This document shows positions 55,669 to 62,607 of a stretch of DNA of 62,607 bases, piece after piece; position 1 is the first letter of the stretch; the number at the start of each line of letters is the position of its first letter. The notes beneath the pieces were generated by a model, which was not told the DNA's origin, did no database searches, and was given only the letters and a program-made list of their open reading frames with translations. The position numbers were made by a program, and so were the translations under genes. The DNA comes from Mycolicibacterium austroafricanum (GTDB taxonomy: Bacteria; Actinomycetota; Actinomycetes; Mycobacteriales; Mycobacteriaceae): assembly GCF_902705885.1 (NCBI RefSeq), contig NZ_CACSIP010000001.1:195316-257922 (forward strand), in the 5' to 3' direction.

Positions 55669-55684
55669 CCCTGTAGGCTAACCT

Positions 55685-55698
55685 ACCAAGCACTTGCT
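55685..55698. promoter_or_regulatory. KstR2-type operator between fadE30 and fadD3
   Basis: ACCAAGCACTTGCT matches ANCAAGNNCTTGNT, 16 bp upstream of the fadE30 GTG and 30 bp upstream of the fadD3 ATG. Confidence 0.87.
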
Positions 55699-55728
55699 TT
55701 GTTAGAGAGGGACAGGGACGCCCCCGGA

Positions 55729-57279
55729 ATGTCACAGCTGAGAACCACTCCGGCCGTTCTCGACCGGATCGCGCGCGAGCTACCCGATCATCCCGCCGTC
55801 GTGACGGCGGACAGGACGATGACGTACGCCGAATTGCGATCCGAGGTCCGGCAGGCCGCGGCGGCGATGATCGACCTGGGCGTCGCACCTGGCGACCGAG
55901 TCGCGATCTGGTCGCCGAACACCTGGCACTGGGTGGTGGCGTGCCTGGCCACCCACCACGCGGGTGGTGTGCTGGTGCCGCTGAACACGCGTTACACCGC
56001 GAGCGAGGCCACCGACATCCTGGCCCGTACGGCAGCGCCGCTGCTGTTCGCCTCCGGTGAATTCCTGGGAGCGGACAAGGCCGCCGCCGTCGATCGTCCC
56101 GCCCTGCCCGCGCTGCGCCACATCGTGCGGATCCCGATCGAGAAGGCCGACGGCACGTGGGACGAGTTCGTCGGGTCGGGCACCGACCTGGCTGCGGTCG
56201 ACGCCCGCGCCGAGGCCGTCTCCCCCGACGACATCGCCGACATCCTGTTCACGTCCGGCACCACCGGCCGCAGCAAGGGCGTGCGCTGCGCGCACCGGCA
56301 GTCGCTCGACGCCTCCGCCGCGTGGGCGGCGTGCGGCCAGGTCACCAGCGATGACCGCTACCTGTGTATCAACCCGTTCTTCCACAACTTCGGCTACAAG
56401 GCCGGCATCCTGGCGTGCCTGCAGACCGGCGCCACGCTGTTTCCGCAGCTGACGTTCGACCCGGTGCAGGCGATGAGGGCGGTCGCCGACCACCGGATCA
56501 CCGTGCTGCCCGGGCCGCCGACGATCTATCAGACCCTGCTCGACCACCCTGAACGCAGCCGGTACGACCTCGGCTCGCTGCGATTCGCGGTCACCGGGGC
56601 CGCCACGATTCCGGTCGTGCTGATCGAGCGGATGCAGAGCGAACTCGACATCGACATCGTGCTCACCGCCTACGGGCTGACCGAGGCCAGCGGTTTCGGC
56701 ACCATGTGCCGCGCCGACGACGACGCCGTCACCGTGGCCACCACCTCCGGTCGGCCGATCGCGGACTTCGAACTGCGGATAGCGGCGATCAGCGGCGCCG
56801 AGACAGGAGAGGTCCTGCTGCGCGGGCCCAACGTGATGCTCGGTTACCTCGACGACCCCGAGGCCACCGCCGCTGCGATCGACGACGAGGGCTGGTTGCA
56901 CACCGGGGACGTCGGCGAGCTCGACGAGGCCGGCAATCTCAAGATCACCGACCGCCTCAAGGACATGTACATCTGCGGCGGCTTCAACGTCTACCCCGCC
57001 GAGATCGAGCAGGTCCTGGCCCGCCTCGAGGGTGTCGCCGAGGCCGCCGTGATCGGGGTGCCCGACGAGCGACTGGGCGAGGTGGGCAAGGCTTTCGTCG
57101 TCGCATTGCCCGGCGCCGAGCTGGACGCCGAGACCGTGATCGACTTCACCCGCGAACATCTCGCGAACTTCAAGAGGCCGCGGACAGTCGAGTTCCTCGA
57201 CGCGCTGCCGCGCAACCCGGGCGGCAAGGTCGTCAAGCCGCAGCTCCGTCGCCGCTCCGAGAACACAGAAAGGGGCTGA
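55729..57279 (+). CDS. fadD3: FadD3, HIP-CoA synthetase
   Basis: The 516-residue AMP-forming ligase has LFTSGTTGRSKGVRCAHRQS as P-loop, AYGLTEASGFGT, DEGWLHTGDVGELDEAGNLK and the C-terminal catalytic Lys in RNPGGKVVKPQL. FadD3 (Rv3561) makes HIP-CoA, the entry step for rings C and D. The frame is open far upstream, but ATG 55729 (MSQLRTTPAVLDRIARELPD) is the natural start, 30 bp after the KstR2 operator. fadE31 starts 1 bp after its stop. Confidence 0.92.
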   Translation: MSQLRTTPAVLDRIARELPDHPAVVTADRTMTYAELRSEVRQAAAAMIDLGVAPGDRVAIWSPNTWHWVVACLATHHAGGVLVPLNTRYTASEATDILARTAAPLLFASGEFLGADKAAAVDRPALPALRHIVRIPIEKADGTWDEFVGSGTDLAAVDARAEAVSPDDIADILFTSGTTGRSKGVRCAHRQSLDASAAWAACGQVTSDDRYLCINPFFHNFGYKAGILACLQTGATLFPQLTFDPVQAMRAVADHRITVLPGPPTIYQTLLDHPERSRYDLGSLRFAVTGAATIPVVLIERMQSELDIDIVLTAYGLTEASGFGTMCRADDDAVTVATTSGRPIADFELRIAAISGAETGEVLLRGPNVMLGYLDDPEATAAAIDDEGWLHTGDVGELDEAGNLKITDRLKDMYICGGFNVYPAEIEQVLARLEGVAEAAVIGVPDERLGEVGKAFVVALPGAELDAETVIDFTREHLANFKRPRTVEFLDALPRNPGGKVVKPQLRRRSENTERG

Positions 57280-57280
57280 G

Positions 57281-58432
57281 ATGGACCTCACGTTCGACGA
57301 CGCAACCGTCGAATTCCAACACGAGGTGCGCGAGTTTCTGGCCGCGAACAAGGATTCGTTCCCGACGAAGTCCTATGACACCGCCGAGGGTTTCGAGCAG
57401 CACCGGCACTGGGACAAGGTGCTCTTCGACGCCGGTCTGTCGGTGATCACCTGGCCCGAGGAGTACGGCGGGCGCAACGCGACGCTGTTGCAGTGGATCG
57501 TGTTCGAGGAGGAGTACTTCCGTGCAGGCGCGCCAGGACGTGCGAGCGCCAACGGCACATCGATGCTCGCGCCCACCCTGTTCACCCACGGCACCCCTGA
57601 GCAGCTGGGGCGGATCCTGCCGAAAATGGCCAGCGGCGAGGAGATCTGGGCGCAGGCCTGGTCGGAGCCGGAGTCGGGCAGCGACCTGGCGTCGCTGCGC
57701 TCGACGGCAACCCGGACCGACGGAGGCTGGCTTCTCAACGGACAGAAGATCTGGAGTTCGCGGGCGGTGTTCGGCGAACGGGCCTTCGGCCTGTTCCGGT
57801 CAGACCCGGAGGCGCAGCGTCACAAGGGGCTGACCTACTTCATGTTCGACCTGAAGGCTGACGGGGTGACCGTGCGGCCGATCGCCCAGCTGGGCGGTGA
57901 CACCGGTTTCGGCGAGATCTTCCTCGACGATGTGTTCGTGCCCGACGAGGACGTGATCGGTGCCGTGCACGACGGCTGGAAGTCCGCCATGAGCACGTCG
58001 AGCAACGAGCGCGGCATGTCGCTGCGCAGCCCGGCACGCTTCCTCGCCCCTGCCGAACGCCTTGTCGCACAATGGCGTGACAATCCTGATCCGGCGTTCA
58101 TCGACCGCGTCGCCGACGCGTGGATCAAGGCCCAAGCCTACCGACTGCACACCTTCGGAACCGTCACGCGTCTGACAGGGGGCGGCGAGCTGGGCGCGGA
58201 GTCGTCGGTGACGAAGGTGTTCTGGTCCGATCTGGATGTCGCACTGCACCAGACCGCGCTGGATCTGCGCGGAGCCGACGGTGAAGTCGCCGAGACCGCC
58301 GGGCACGAGGAGGCATCCTGCAACTGGACGGACGGCCTGCTGTTCGCGCTGGGAGGCCCGATCTATGCGGGTACCAACGAGATCCAGCGCAACATCATCG
58401 CCGAGCGCCTGCTGGGCCTGCCCCGAAAGTAG
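57281..58432 (+). CDS. fadE31: FadE31, acyl-CoA dehydrogenase subunit
   Basis: The 383-residue ACAD has TWPEEYGGRNATLLQWIVFE, QAWSEPESGSDLASLRSTA, GWLLNGQKIWSSRAVFGER and the C-terminal GGPIYAGTNEIQRNI. FadE31, FadE32 and FadE33 are encoded in a row, as in Rv3562-Rv3564, and are thought to form heteromeric dehydrogenases of ring C/D breakdown. This full-length copy probably supplies the catalytic base and FAD site. ATG 57281 lies 1 bp after fadD3. Confidence 0.88.
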   Translation: MDLTFDDATVEFQHEVREFLAANKDSFPTKSYDTAEGFEQHRHWDKVLFDAGLSVITWPEEYGGRNATLLQWIVFEEEYFRAGAPGRASANGTSMLAPTLFTHGTPEQLGRILPKMASGEEIWAQAWSEPESGSDLASLRSTATRTDGGWLLNGQKIWSSRAVFGERAFGLFRSDPEAQRHKGLTYFMFDLKADGVTVRPIAQLGGDTGFGEIFLDDVFVPDEDVIGAVHDGWKSAMSTSSNERGMSLRSPARFLAPAERLVAQWRDNPDPAFIDRVADAWIKAQAYRLHTFGTVTRLTGGGELGAESSVTKVFWSDLDVALHQTALDLRGADGEVAETAGHEEASCNWTDGLLFALGGPIYAGTNEIQRNIIAERLLGLPRK

Positions 58433-58437
58433 CGACC

Positions 58438-59397
58438 GTGAACTTTGAGATAGACGACCAGCAGCGGGACTTCGCCGCCAGCATCGACGCGGCGCTGGGT
58501 TCCGCCGATCTCCCCGCAGCCGTGCGCGCCTGGGGCGAGGGTGACACCGCGCCCGGACGCAAGGTGTGGGCGCAACTGGCCGACCTCGGCGTGACAGCCC
58601 TGATGGTGCCGGAGAAGTACGACGGCATCGAGGCACACCCTGTCGACCTGGTGGTGGCCTTGGAGCGGGTCGGACGCTGGGGCGTCCCGGGCCCGGTGGC
58701 CGAGTCCATCGCGGTGGCACCGATTCTGCTCGCGGCCGATGAGCGCAGCGCCGGGCTGGCGTCGGGTGAGCTGATCGCGACGGTGGCACTGCCACCGCTG
58801 GCCCCTCGTGCGGTCGACGCCGACACCGCCGGCCTGATCCTGCTCGCCGAGGACGGACAGGTACGTGACGCGGTGGCCGGCACCCGGCACGAGTCGGTCG
58901 ACATGAGCCGAAAGCTCTTCGACGTCACAGCTTCCGGCGATCCCCAGTCCGCCGATGTGGCCCGCGCCTTCGAGTTCGGCGCCCTGGCCACCGCGGCACA
59001 GCTGGTGGGGGCGGGACAGGCGATGCTGGACACCGCTGTCGAATACGCCAAGCAGCGCAGCCAGTTCGGCACGGTCATCGGAACCTACCAGGCCATCAAA
59101 CACAAGCTCGCCGACGTGCTCATCGCGGTGGAGATGGCGCGGCCGCTGGTCTACGGGGCGGCGATCGCGCTCGCCGAAGGATCCGCCGACGCCGCGCGGG
59201 ACGTCAGCGCCGCGAAGGCCGCCGCGGCCGATGCGGCGCTGTTGGCCGCGCGCTCGGCGTTGCAGACCCACGGCGCCATCGGTTTCACGCAGGAACACGA
59301 TCTCTCGCTGTTGTTGGTGCGGGTCCAGGCCCTGCGGCCGGCGTGGGGCGATCCGACGTGGCACCGACGCCGAGTATTGCAGGCACTGACCGCATGA
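58438..59397 (+). CDS. fadE32: FadE32, short acyl-CoA dehydrogenase-like subunit
   Basis: The 319-residue protein is shorter than a typical ACAD (about 380). FEIDDQQRDFAASIDAALGS opens it; VEYAKQRSQFGTVIGTYQAIKH and LQTHGAIGFTQEHDLSLLLV give the C-terminal helical domain. Parts of the middle beta domain are reduced, as in heteromer partner subunits. It is expected to pair with FadE31 or FadE33. GTG 58438 lies 5 bp after fadE31. Its TGA overlaps the first of two tandem micro-ORFs. Confidence 0.85.
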   Translation: MNFEIDDQQRDFAASIDAALGSADLPAAVRAWGEGDTAPGRKVWAQLADLGVTALMVPEKYDGIEAHPVDLVVALERVGRWGVPGPVAESIAVAPILLAADERSAGLASGELIATVALPPLAPRAVDADTAGLILLAEDGQVRDAVAGTRHESVDMSRKLFDVTASGDPQSADVARAFEFGALATAAQLVGAGQAMLDTAVEYAKQRSQFGTVIGTYQAIKHKLADVLIAVEMARPLVYGAAIALAEGSADAARDVSAAKAAAADAALLAARSALQTHGAIGFTQEHDLSLLLVRVQALRPAWGDPTWHRRRVLQALTA

Positions 59398-59432
59398 CGG
59401 TTCAGCGAGGAGCGAAGGCGGATCGCGCATGA
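59394..59432 (+). CDS. Micro-ORF MTVQRGAKADRA, first of two tandem copies
   Basis: ATG 59394 overlaps the fadE32 TGA (ATGA at 59394-59397). Twelve codons and TGA 59430-59432, which overlaps the ATG of the second copy (59429). The unit repeats with a 35-nt period and contains GAGGAG and GAAGG. Confidence 0.45.
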   Translation: MTVQRGAKADRA

Positions 59433-59467
59433 CGGTTCAGCGAGGAGCGAAGGCGGATCGCGCATGA
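59429..59467 (+). CDS. Micro-ORF MTVQRGAKADRA, second of two tandem copies
   Basis: DNA-identical to the first copy. ATG 59429; TGA 59465-59467 overlaps the fadE33 ATG (ATGA at 59464-59467). Confidence 0.45.
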   Translation: MTVQRGAKADRA

Positions 59468-60405
59468 CAGAAGAACGGGAACTGCTGCGCGAGACCGTCG
59501 CCGCGCTCGTCGAAAAGCATGCGACACCCGAGTCGGTGCGCGAGGCGATGGATTCGCCGCGGGGTTATGACGAATCGCTCTGGCAGATGCTGTGTGAACA
59601 GGTCGGGGTCGCAGCACTGGTGGTGCCTGAGGAATCGGGTGGCGCCGGTGGCGAAGTCGCCGACGCCGCGGTCGCACTCGAAGAGCTGGGCAGGTCGCTG
59701 GTACCGACGCCGCTGTGGGGTACGACGCTGGCGGAACTGGCTCTGTTGTCGGCCGACGAGCCCGACACCGATTCTCTGGAGAAGCTGGCGGAGGGATCGT
59801 CGATCGGGGCGGTGGTCTTCGATCCGGAATACGTCGTCAACGGTGACGTCGCCGACGTCGTCGTCGCCGCGGACGGGGAGAACCTGACGCGCTGGACAAA
59901 GTTCACCGCCGATCCCGCGGTCTCGATGGACCCGACCCGTCGGCTCGCCCGGGTACAGCCCGCTGAAACCTCCGCGATCGGGCCGGACCCCGGCCTGCTG
60001 GACATCGCGGCGATCCTGCTGGCAGCCGAACAGATCGGTGCGGCATCGCGGTGCCTGGACCTGACCGTGCAGTACACCAAGGACCGCGTCCAGTTCGGCC
60101 GTCCCATCGGCAGCTTCCAGGCGCTCAAACACCGGATGGCCGACCTCTACGTCGCCGTGCAATCCGCACGGGCGGTGGTCGACGAGGCCGTGGCCGATCC
60201 GTCACCGACCTCGGCCTCGCTCGCCCGTCTCGCGGCCAGCGAGGCGTTCTCGACGGTGGCCGGTGAGGCGATCCAGCTTCATGGAGGTATCGCGATCACC
60301 TGGGAGAGCGACATCCAGCTGTACTTCAAACGCGCCCACGCCAGCGCGCAGCTGTTGGGCCCGCCGCGCGAGCATCTCCGTCGCCTCGAATCAGACGTGT
60401 TCTAG
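59464..60405 (+). CDS. fadE33: FadE33, short acyl-CoA dehydrogenase-like subunit
   Basis: The 313-residue protein has LVVPEESGGAGGEVADAAVA, VQYTKDRVQFGRPIGSFQAL and IQLHGGIAITWESDIQLYFK. Like FadE32 it is shortened and probably works as a partner in a heteromeric dehydrogenase. ATG 59464 overlaps the stop of the second micro-ORF. The last codons (60391-60404) read as a one-mismatch KstR operator, so the coding end and a control site overlap. aspB begins 9 bp after the stop. Confidence 0.86.
   Translation: MTEERELLRETVAALVEKHATPESVREAMDSPRGYDESLWQMLCEQVGVAALVVPEESGGAGGEVADAAVALEELGRSLVPTPLWGTTLAELALLSADEPDTDSLEKLAEGSSIGAVVFDPEYVVNGDVADVVVAADGENLTRWTKFTADPAVSMDPTRRLARVQPAETSAIGPDPGLLDIAAILLAAEQIGAASRCLDLTVQYTKDRVQFGRPIGSFQALKHRMADLYVAVQSARAVVDEAVADPSPTSASLARLAASEAFSTVAGEAIQLHGGIAITWESDIQLYFKRAHASAQLLGPPREHLRRLESDVF
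60391..60404. promoter_or_regulatory. Degenerate KstR-like site at the fadE33 stop, upstream of aspB
   Basis: TCAGACGTGTTCTA differs from TNNAACNNGTTNNA at one core base (GAC for AAC). The run ACGTGTTCTAGCCTGA at 60394-60409 is identical to that at the fadA5 operator. Whether it is bound is unknown. Confidence 0.45.
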
Positions 60406-60414
60406 CCTGAACCG

Positions 60415-60468
60415 GTGACTGCGGACGCGAGGAGCAATTCGGTGACTGCGGACGCGAGGAGCAATTCG
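60415..60468 (+). repeat. Two tandem 27-bp units at the aspB start
   Basis: Units 60415-60441 and 60442-60468 are identical, each beginning with GTG and encoding (V)TADARSNS. Each holds GCGAGGAGC placed to serve as ribosome-binding site for the GTG that follows, so the unit duplicates start codon plus Shine-Dalgarno sequence. Confidence 0.88.
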
Positions 60469-61623
60469 GGCCGGGTCTCGCTGAGGGCAGGGATTCCGCC
60501 GTTCTACGTCATGGACGTGTGGCTGGCCGCGGCCGAGCGACAGCGCACTCACGGTGATCTGGTCAACCTGTCGGCAGGCCAGCCCAGCGCGGGGGCGCCG
60601 TCGCCGGTGCGCGACGCGGCGGTGTCGACGCTGAAGGACAACCAACTCGGCTACACGGTGGCGATGGGAAAGCCTGAACTACGGTCGGCGATCGCGGACT
60701 CGTACTGGAGCCGATACGGGCTGGAGGTCGAGGCCCGCGATGTCGTGGTGACCACCGGCTCATCCGGCGGGTTCCTGTTGGCGTTTCTGGCCTGCTTCGA
60801 TGTCGGCGACCGGGTGGCGATCGCCAGCCCCGGCTATCCGTGTTACCGCAACATCCTCTCGGCGCTCGGCTGCGAGGTGGTCGAGCTGCCGTGCGGTCCC
60901 GAGACCCGCTTCCAGCCGACGGCGCAGATGCTGTCCGAACTGGATCCGCCCGTCGCGGGGGTGGTGGTGGCGAGCCCGGCGAACCCGACCGGCACGGTGA
61001 TCCCTCCCGAGGAGCTCGCCGCGGTCGCGTCGTGGTGCGCCACCACCGGGGTGCGCCTGATCAGCGACGAGGTCTACCACGGCCTGGTGTATGAGGGTTC
61101 CCCGGCGACCAGTAGCGCGTGGCAGACGTCGCGAGAAGCCGTGGTGGTCAACAGTTTTTCGAAGTACTTCGCGATGACGGGGTGGCGGCTGGGTTGGCTG
61201 CTGGTGCCCGAGGAACTGCGGCGGGCTGTCGACTGCCTGACCGGCAACTTCACCATCTGCCCGCCGACGCTCGCCCAGGAGGCCGCAGTCGCGGCGTTCA
61301 CTGCGGAGTCGGTTGCGGAGGCCGACTCTCTGCTGGAGGGTTACGCGGCGAACCGGACGCTGCTGCTCGACGGTCTGCGATCGATCGGTATCGACCGGCT
61401 CGCCCCGACCGACGGCGCGTTCTACGTCTACGCCGACGTCTCGCACCTGACCACCGATTCGTTGGCGTTCTGCTCGAAGCTGTTGGCCGAGACCGGTGTT
61501 GCCATTGCGCCGGGGGTCGACTTCGACACCGTCCGCGGCGGCGCGTTCGTGCGGCTGTCGTTTGCCGGTTCGTCCGCCGACATCGAGGAGGCGCTGCGGC
61601 GGATCGGTTCGTGGCTGACTTAG
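60415..61623 (+). CDS. aspB: AspB, class I/II PLP-dependent aminotransferase
   Basis: The 402-residue protein is a fold-type I aminotransferase. SPANPTGTVIPPEELAAVASW, LISDEVYHGLVYEG, the PLP Lys in VNSFSKYFAMTGWRLGW and the C-terminal FVRLSFAGSSADIEEAL are all standard. Rv3565 (aspB) has the same place at the end of the KstR2 block. Its role in sterol use is not established. GTG 60415 gives two N-terminal TADARSNS repeats; GTG 60442 gives a 393-residue protein and is equally supported by AGGAG. The body homologous to aminotransferases starts near RVSLRAGIPPFY. Confidence 0.87.
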   Translation: MTADARSNSVTADARSNSGRVSLRAGIPPFYVMDVWLAAAERQRTHGDLVNLSAGQPSAGAPSPVRDAAVSTLKDNQLGYTVAMGKPELRSAIADSYWSRYGLEVEARDVVVTTGSSGGFLLAFLACFDVGDRVAIASPGYPCYRNILSALGCEVVELPCGPETRFQPTAQMLSELDPPVAGVVVASPANPTGTVIPPEELAAVASWCATTGVRLISDEVYHGLVYEGSPATSSAWQTSREAVVVNSFSKYFAMTGWRLGWLLVPEELRRAVDCLTGNFTICPPTLAQEAAVAAFTAESVAEADSLLEGYAANRTLLLDGLRSIGIDRLAPTDGAFYVYADVSHLTTDSLAFCSKLLAETGVAIAPGVDFDTVRGGAFVRLSFAGSSADIEEALRRIGSWLT

Positions 61624-61718
61624 TACACCGCTCCACCCAGGCCGGCGGACGAGCGCCGTCGGCGCGAGCTCGCATCAACACTCGCGGCGAGTAGCAACAC
61701 CCCGCCGGTGACCAGATA

Positions 61719-62357
61719 GTGCGCCCGGGCAGGCGCGTGCTCGCCGTGACGGTCACCCCCGAGGTCGACGCCGTCACGGTGGGAGTGGTGGCGATGGGTG
61801 GTGCGGTGCTCGACGTGGTGCGCTGCCCGACCGAGCGGGTGCCGACCCCCGCAGACACCGTGGCCATCGCGGCAGAAGAAGTGCACCGGATCCGCTCCAC
61901 CATCGGCCCCGGACGGTCGATCACCGCCCTCGGCGTCGCGGTGCCGGGATTGGTGCACGGCCCCGAATCAACGGTGCAGCTCGCGCCGAATCTCGACTGG
62001 CACGATGTCGAGATCGGTCAAGCCCTCAGTGCGGCAACACAATTGCCGGTGTACGCGGCCAACGATGCCAACGCCGGAGCGATCGCCGAGCACCTCTTCG
62101 GCAATCACCGCGACGGCGGTGGCGCACGATCCGAGGCCGTGCGGCGCATCGCGCCTGCGGTGTTCAACACCGCGGTGCACGTACCGACCCCTGCCGAGTA
62201 CGTCGCCCTCGGGGCGGCCCGGCAGGCGGCCTGGGTGCTGTCCGGGAATGAGTCACCCCCGCCATGGTCGGTCGGGGTGACCACTGCGTATGACGCCGCC
62301 GCGACGCCTCAGGTGCTCGAGCAGTACCACCGCGCTCGGCAACTCACCCTGAGGTGA
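61719..62357 (+). pseudogene. ROK-kinase/xylulokinase deletion chimera
   Basis: The 212-codon frame joins two unrelated proteins. The first two thirds (LGVAVPGLVHGPESTVQLAP, YAANDANAGAIAEHLFGNHR) are ROK-family sugar kinase/regulator without the N-terminal HTH and without the later CxCGxxGC zinc motif. From about 62115 on, GGGARSEAVRRIAPAVF and PAEYVALGAARQAAWVLSG match the C-terminus of xylulokinase (XylB). Both parts are truncated, and the frame continues across the joint at a GGGA(R) stretch. It is best explained by a deletion between two neighbouring sugar genes. Function is unlikely. Confidence 0.75.
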
Positions 62358-62392
62358 CCGGACTTGTCGGCGCTGTGGTTTAGCGTGGGTTC

Positions 62393-62607
62393 ATGTTCGA
62401 TAGTGTGTTCGATATCGACCCCGGGGCCGATGAGGCTGAGTTGCGGGCTGCGGTGGAGCGCTTCGAGACGTTGAAGTCGGTGGCGGCGGCGGCCCAGGCG
62501 AGGGTGACGGCGTTGTGGGCGGCCAAACGCCGCGCTGCCGAGCAAGCTGCCGGGGTGCCGGCGCGGCGCCGCGGCAAAGGGTTGGCGTCGGAGGTGGCGC
62601 TGGCCCG
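62393..62607 (+). CDS. 13E12-repeat family (DUF222/HNH) protein, N-terminal fragment
   Basis: ATG 62393 opens MFDSVFDIDPGADEAELRAA, followed by VERFETLKSVAAAAQARVTA and RRGKGLASEVALAR. This is the conserved start of the mycobacterial 13E12 family, whose full-length members combine DUF222 with a C-terminal HNH nuclease. The gene runs off the right edge after 71 codons. The family is multicopy in mycobacteria and often marks rearranged sites. It lies 35 bp after the chimera pseudogene. Confidence 0.85.
   Translation, partial: MFDSVFDIDPGADEAELRAAVERFETLKSVAAAAQARVTALWAAKRRAAEQAAGVPARRRGKGLASEVALA

Noticed and set aside
54643..55728. N-terminal extension of the fadD3 frame (362 codons)
   Set aside because: It runs antisense through fadE30 and across the KstR2 operator; ATG 55729 gives the normal ligase N-terminus.

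Overview
The window is a high-GC actinobacterial chromosome segment. Gene content and order match the sterol (cholesterol) catabolic locus of mycobacteria (the M. tuberculosis Rv3509c-Rv3566 neighbourhood). It most likely comes from a fast-growing Mycobacterium/Mycolicibacterium: a PGRS-type protein is present but carries a signal peptide instead of a PE domain, there are no PE/PPE genes, and a 13E12-family gene begins at the right edge. Assignments rest on reading the translated sequences and on synteny; no database search was run.

Layout. 1-2.4 kb: the 5' end of an ilvX-like gene, an AlkC/AlkD-type glycosylase and a nitronate monooxygenase. 2.4-12.3 kb: first sterol block (fadD19, echA19, cyp142, an acetoacetate-decarboxylase-like protein, two LLM flavin oxidoreductases, a DUF35 protein with ltp4 and ltp3) for side-chain activation, oxidation and retro-aldol steps. 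12.4-14.3 kb: a TetR/MFS pair. 14.4-20 kb: kshA with a small Cys-rich gene, and an operon of two SDRs, a sulfotransferase-like protein and a DUF1214-like protein. 20-23.7 kb: an IclR regulator, a RecQ with a phosphoribosyltransferase-like tail, and a hemophore-like secreted protein. 23.9-29.3 kb: hsaE-hsaG-hsaF (end of ring A/B degradation), kstD and hsd4B. 29.3-33.4 kb: envelope proteins (PGRS-like, MPT63-like and two single-pass membrane proteins). 33.4-39.5 kb: the side-chain operon cyp125-chsE1-chsE2-chsH2-chsH1-ltp2, divergent from fadA5. 40.8-43 kb: NTF2-like, two Ddn-like and one DsbA-like protein. 43-61.6 kb: KstR2-type ring C/D block (two SDRs, echA20, ipdA, ipdB, ipdC, fadA6, kstR2, ipdF, fadE30, fadD3, fadE31-33, aspB), interrupted by an alcohol dehydrogenase and a urate-type permease plus uraD. 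61.7-62.6 kb: a ROK/xylulokinase deletion chimera and the start of a 13E12 gene.

Regulation. Eight good KstR-type operators (TNNAACNNGTTNNA) lie upstream of the side-chain, ring A/B, kshA, kstD and IclR units. A ninth, with one mismatch, overlaps the fadE33 stop upstream of aspB. Two KstR2-type operators (ANCAAGNNCTTGNT) lie in the two divergent promoter regions of the ring C/D block.

Most unusual signal. At several junctions inside the sterol operons there are tiny open reading frames of 9-12 codons, often tandemly duplicated. Each is locked to its neighbours by 1- to 4-nt stop/start overlaps and most carry a Shine-Dalgarno-like core: GRAKRRE type (one copy fadD19/nitronate monooxygenase, three tandem copies chsE1/chsE2), CAKSR type (chsE2/chsH2 and ipdB/ipdC) and MTVQRGAKADRA type (two copies fadE32/fadE33). 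A related 27-nt unit is duplicated in frame at the start of aspB. They look like a family of mobile or amplifiable translational-coupling cassettes. Other notable structures are three 63-bp palindromes, one inserted in frame in the MFS gene, and a 15-bp tandem repeat that repeats the hsaE stop codon five times.
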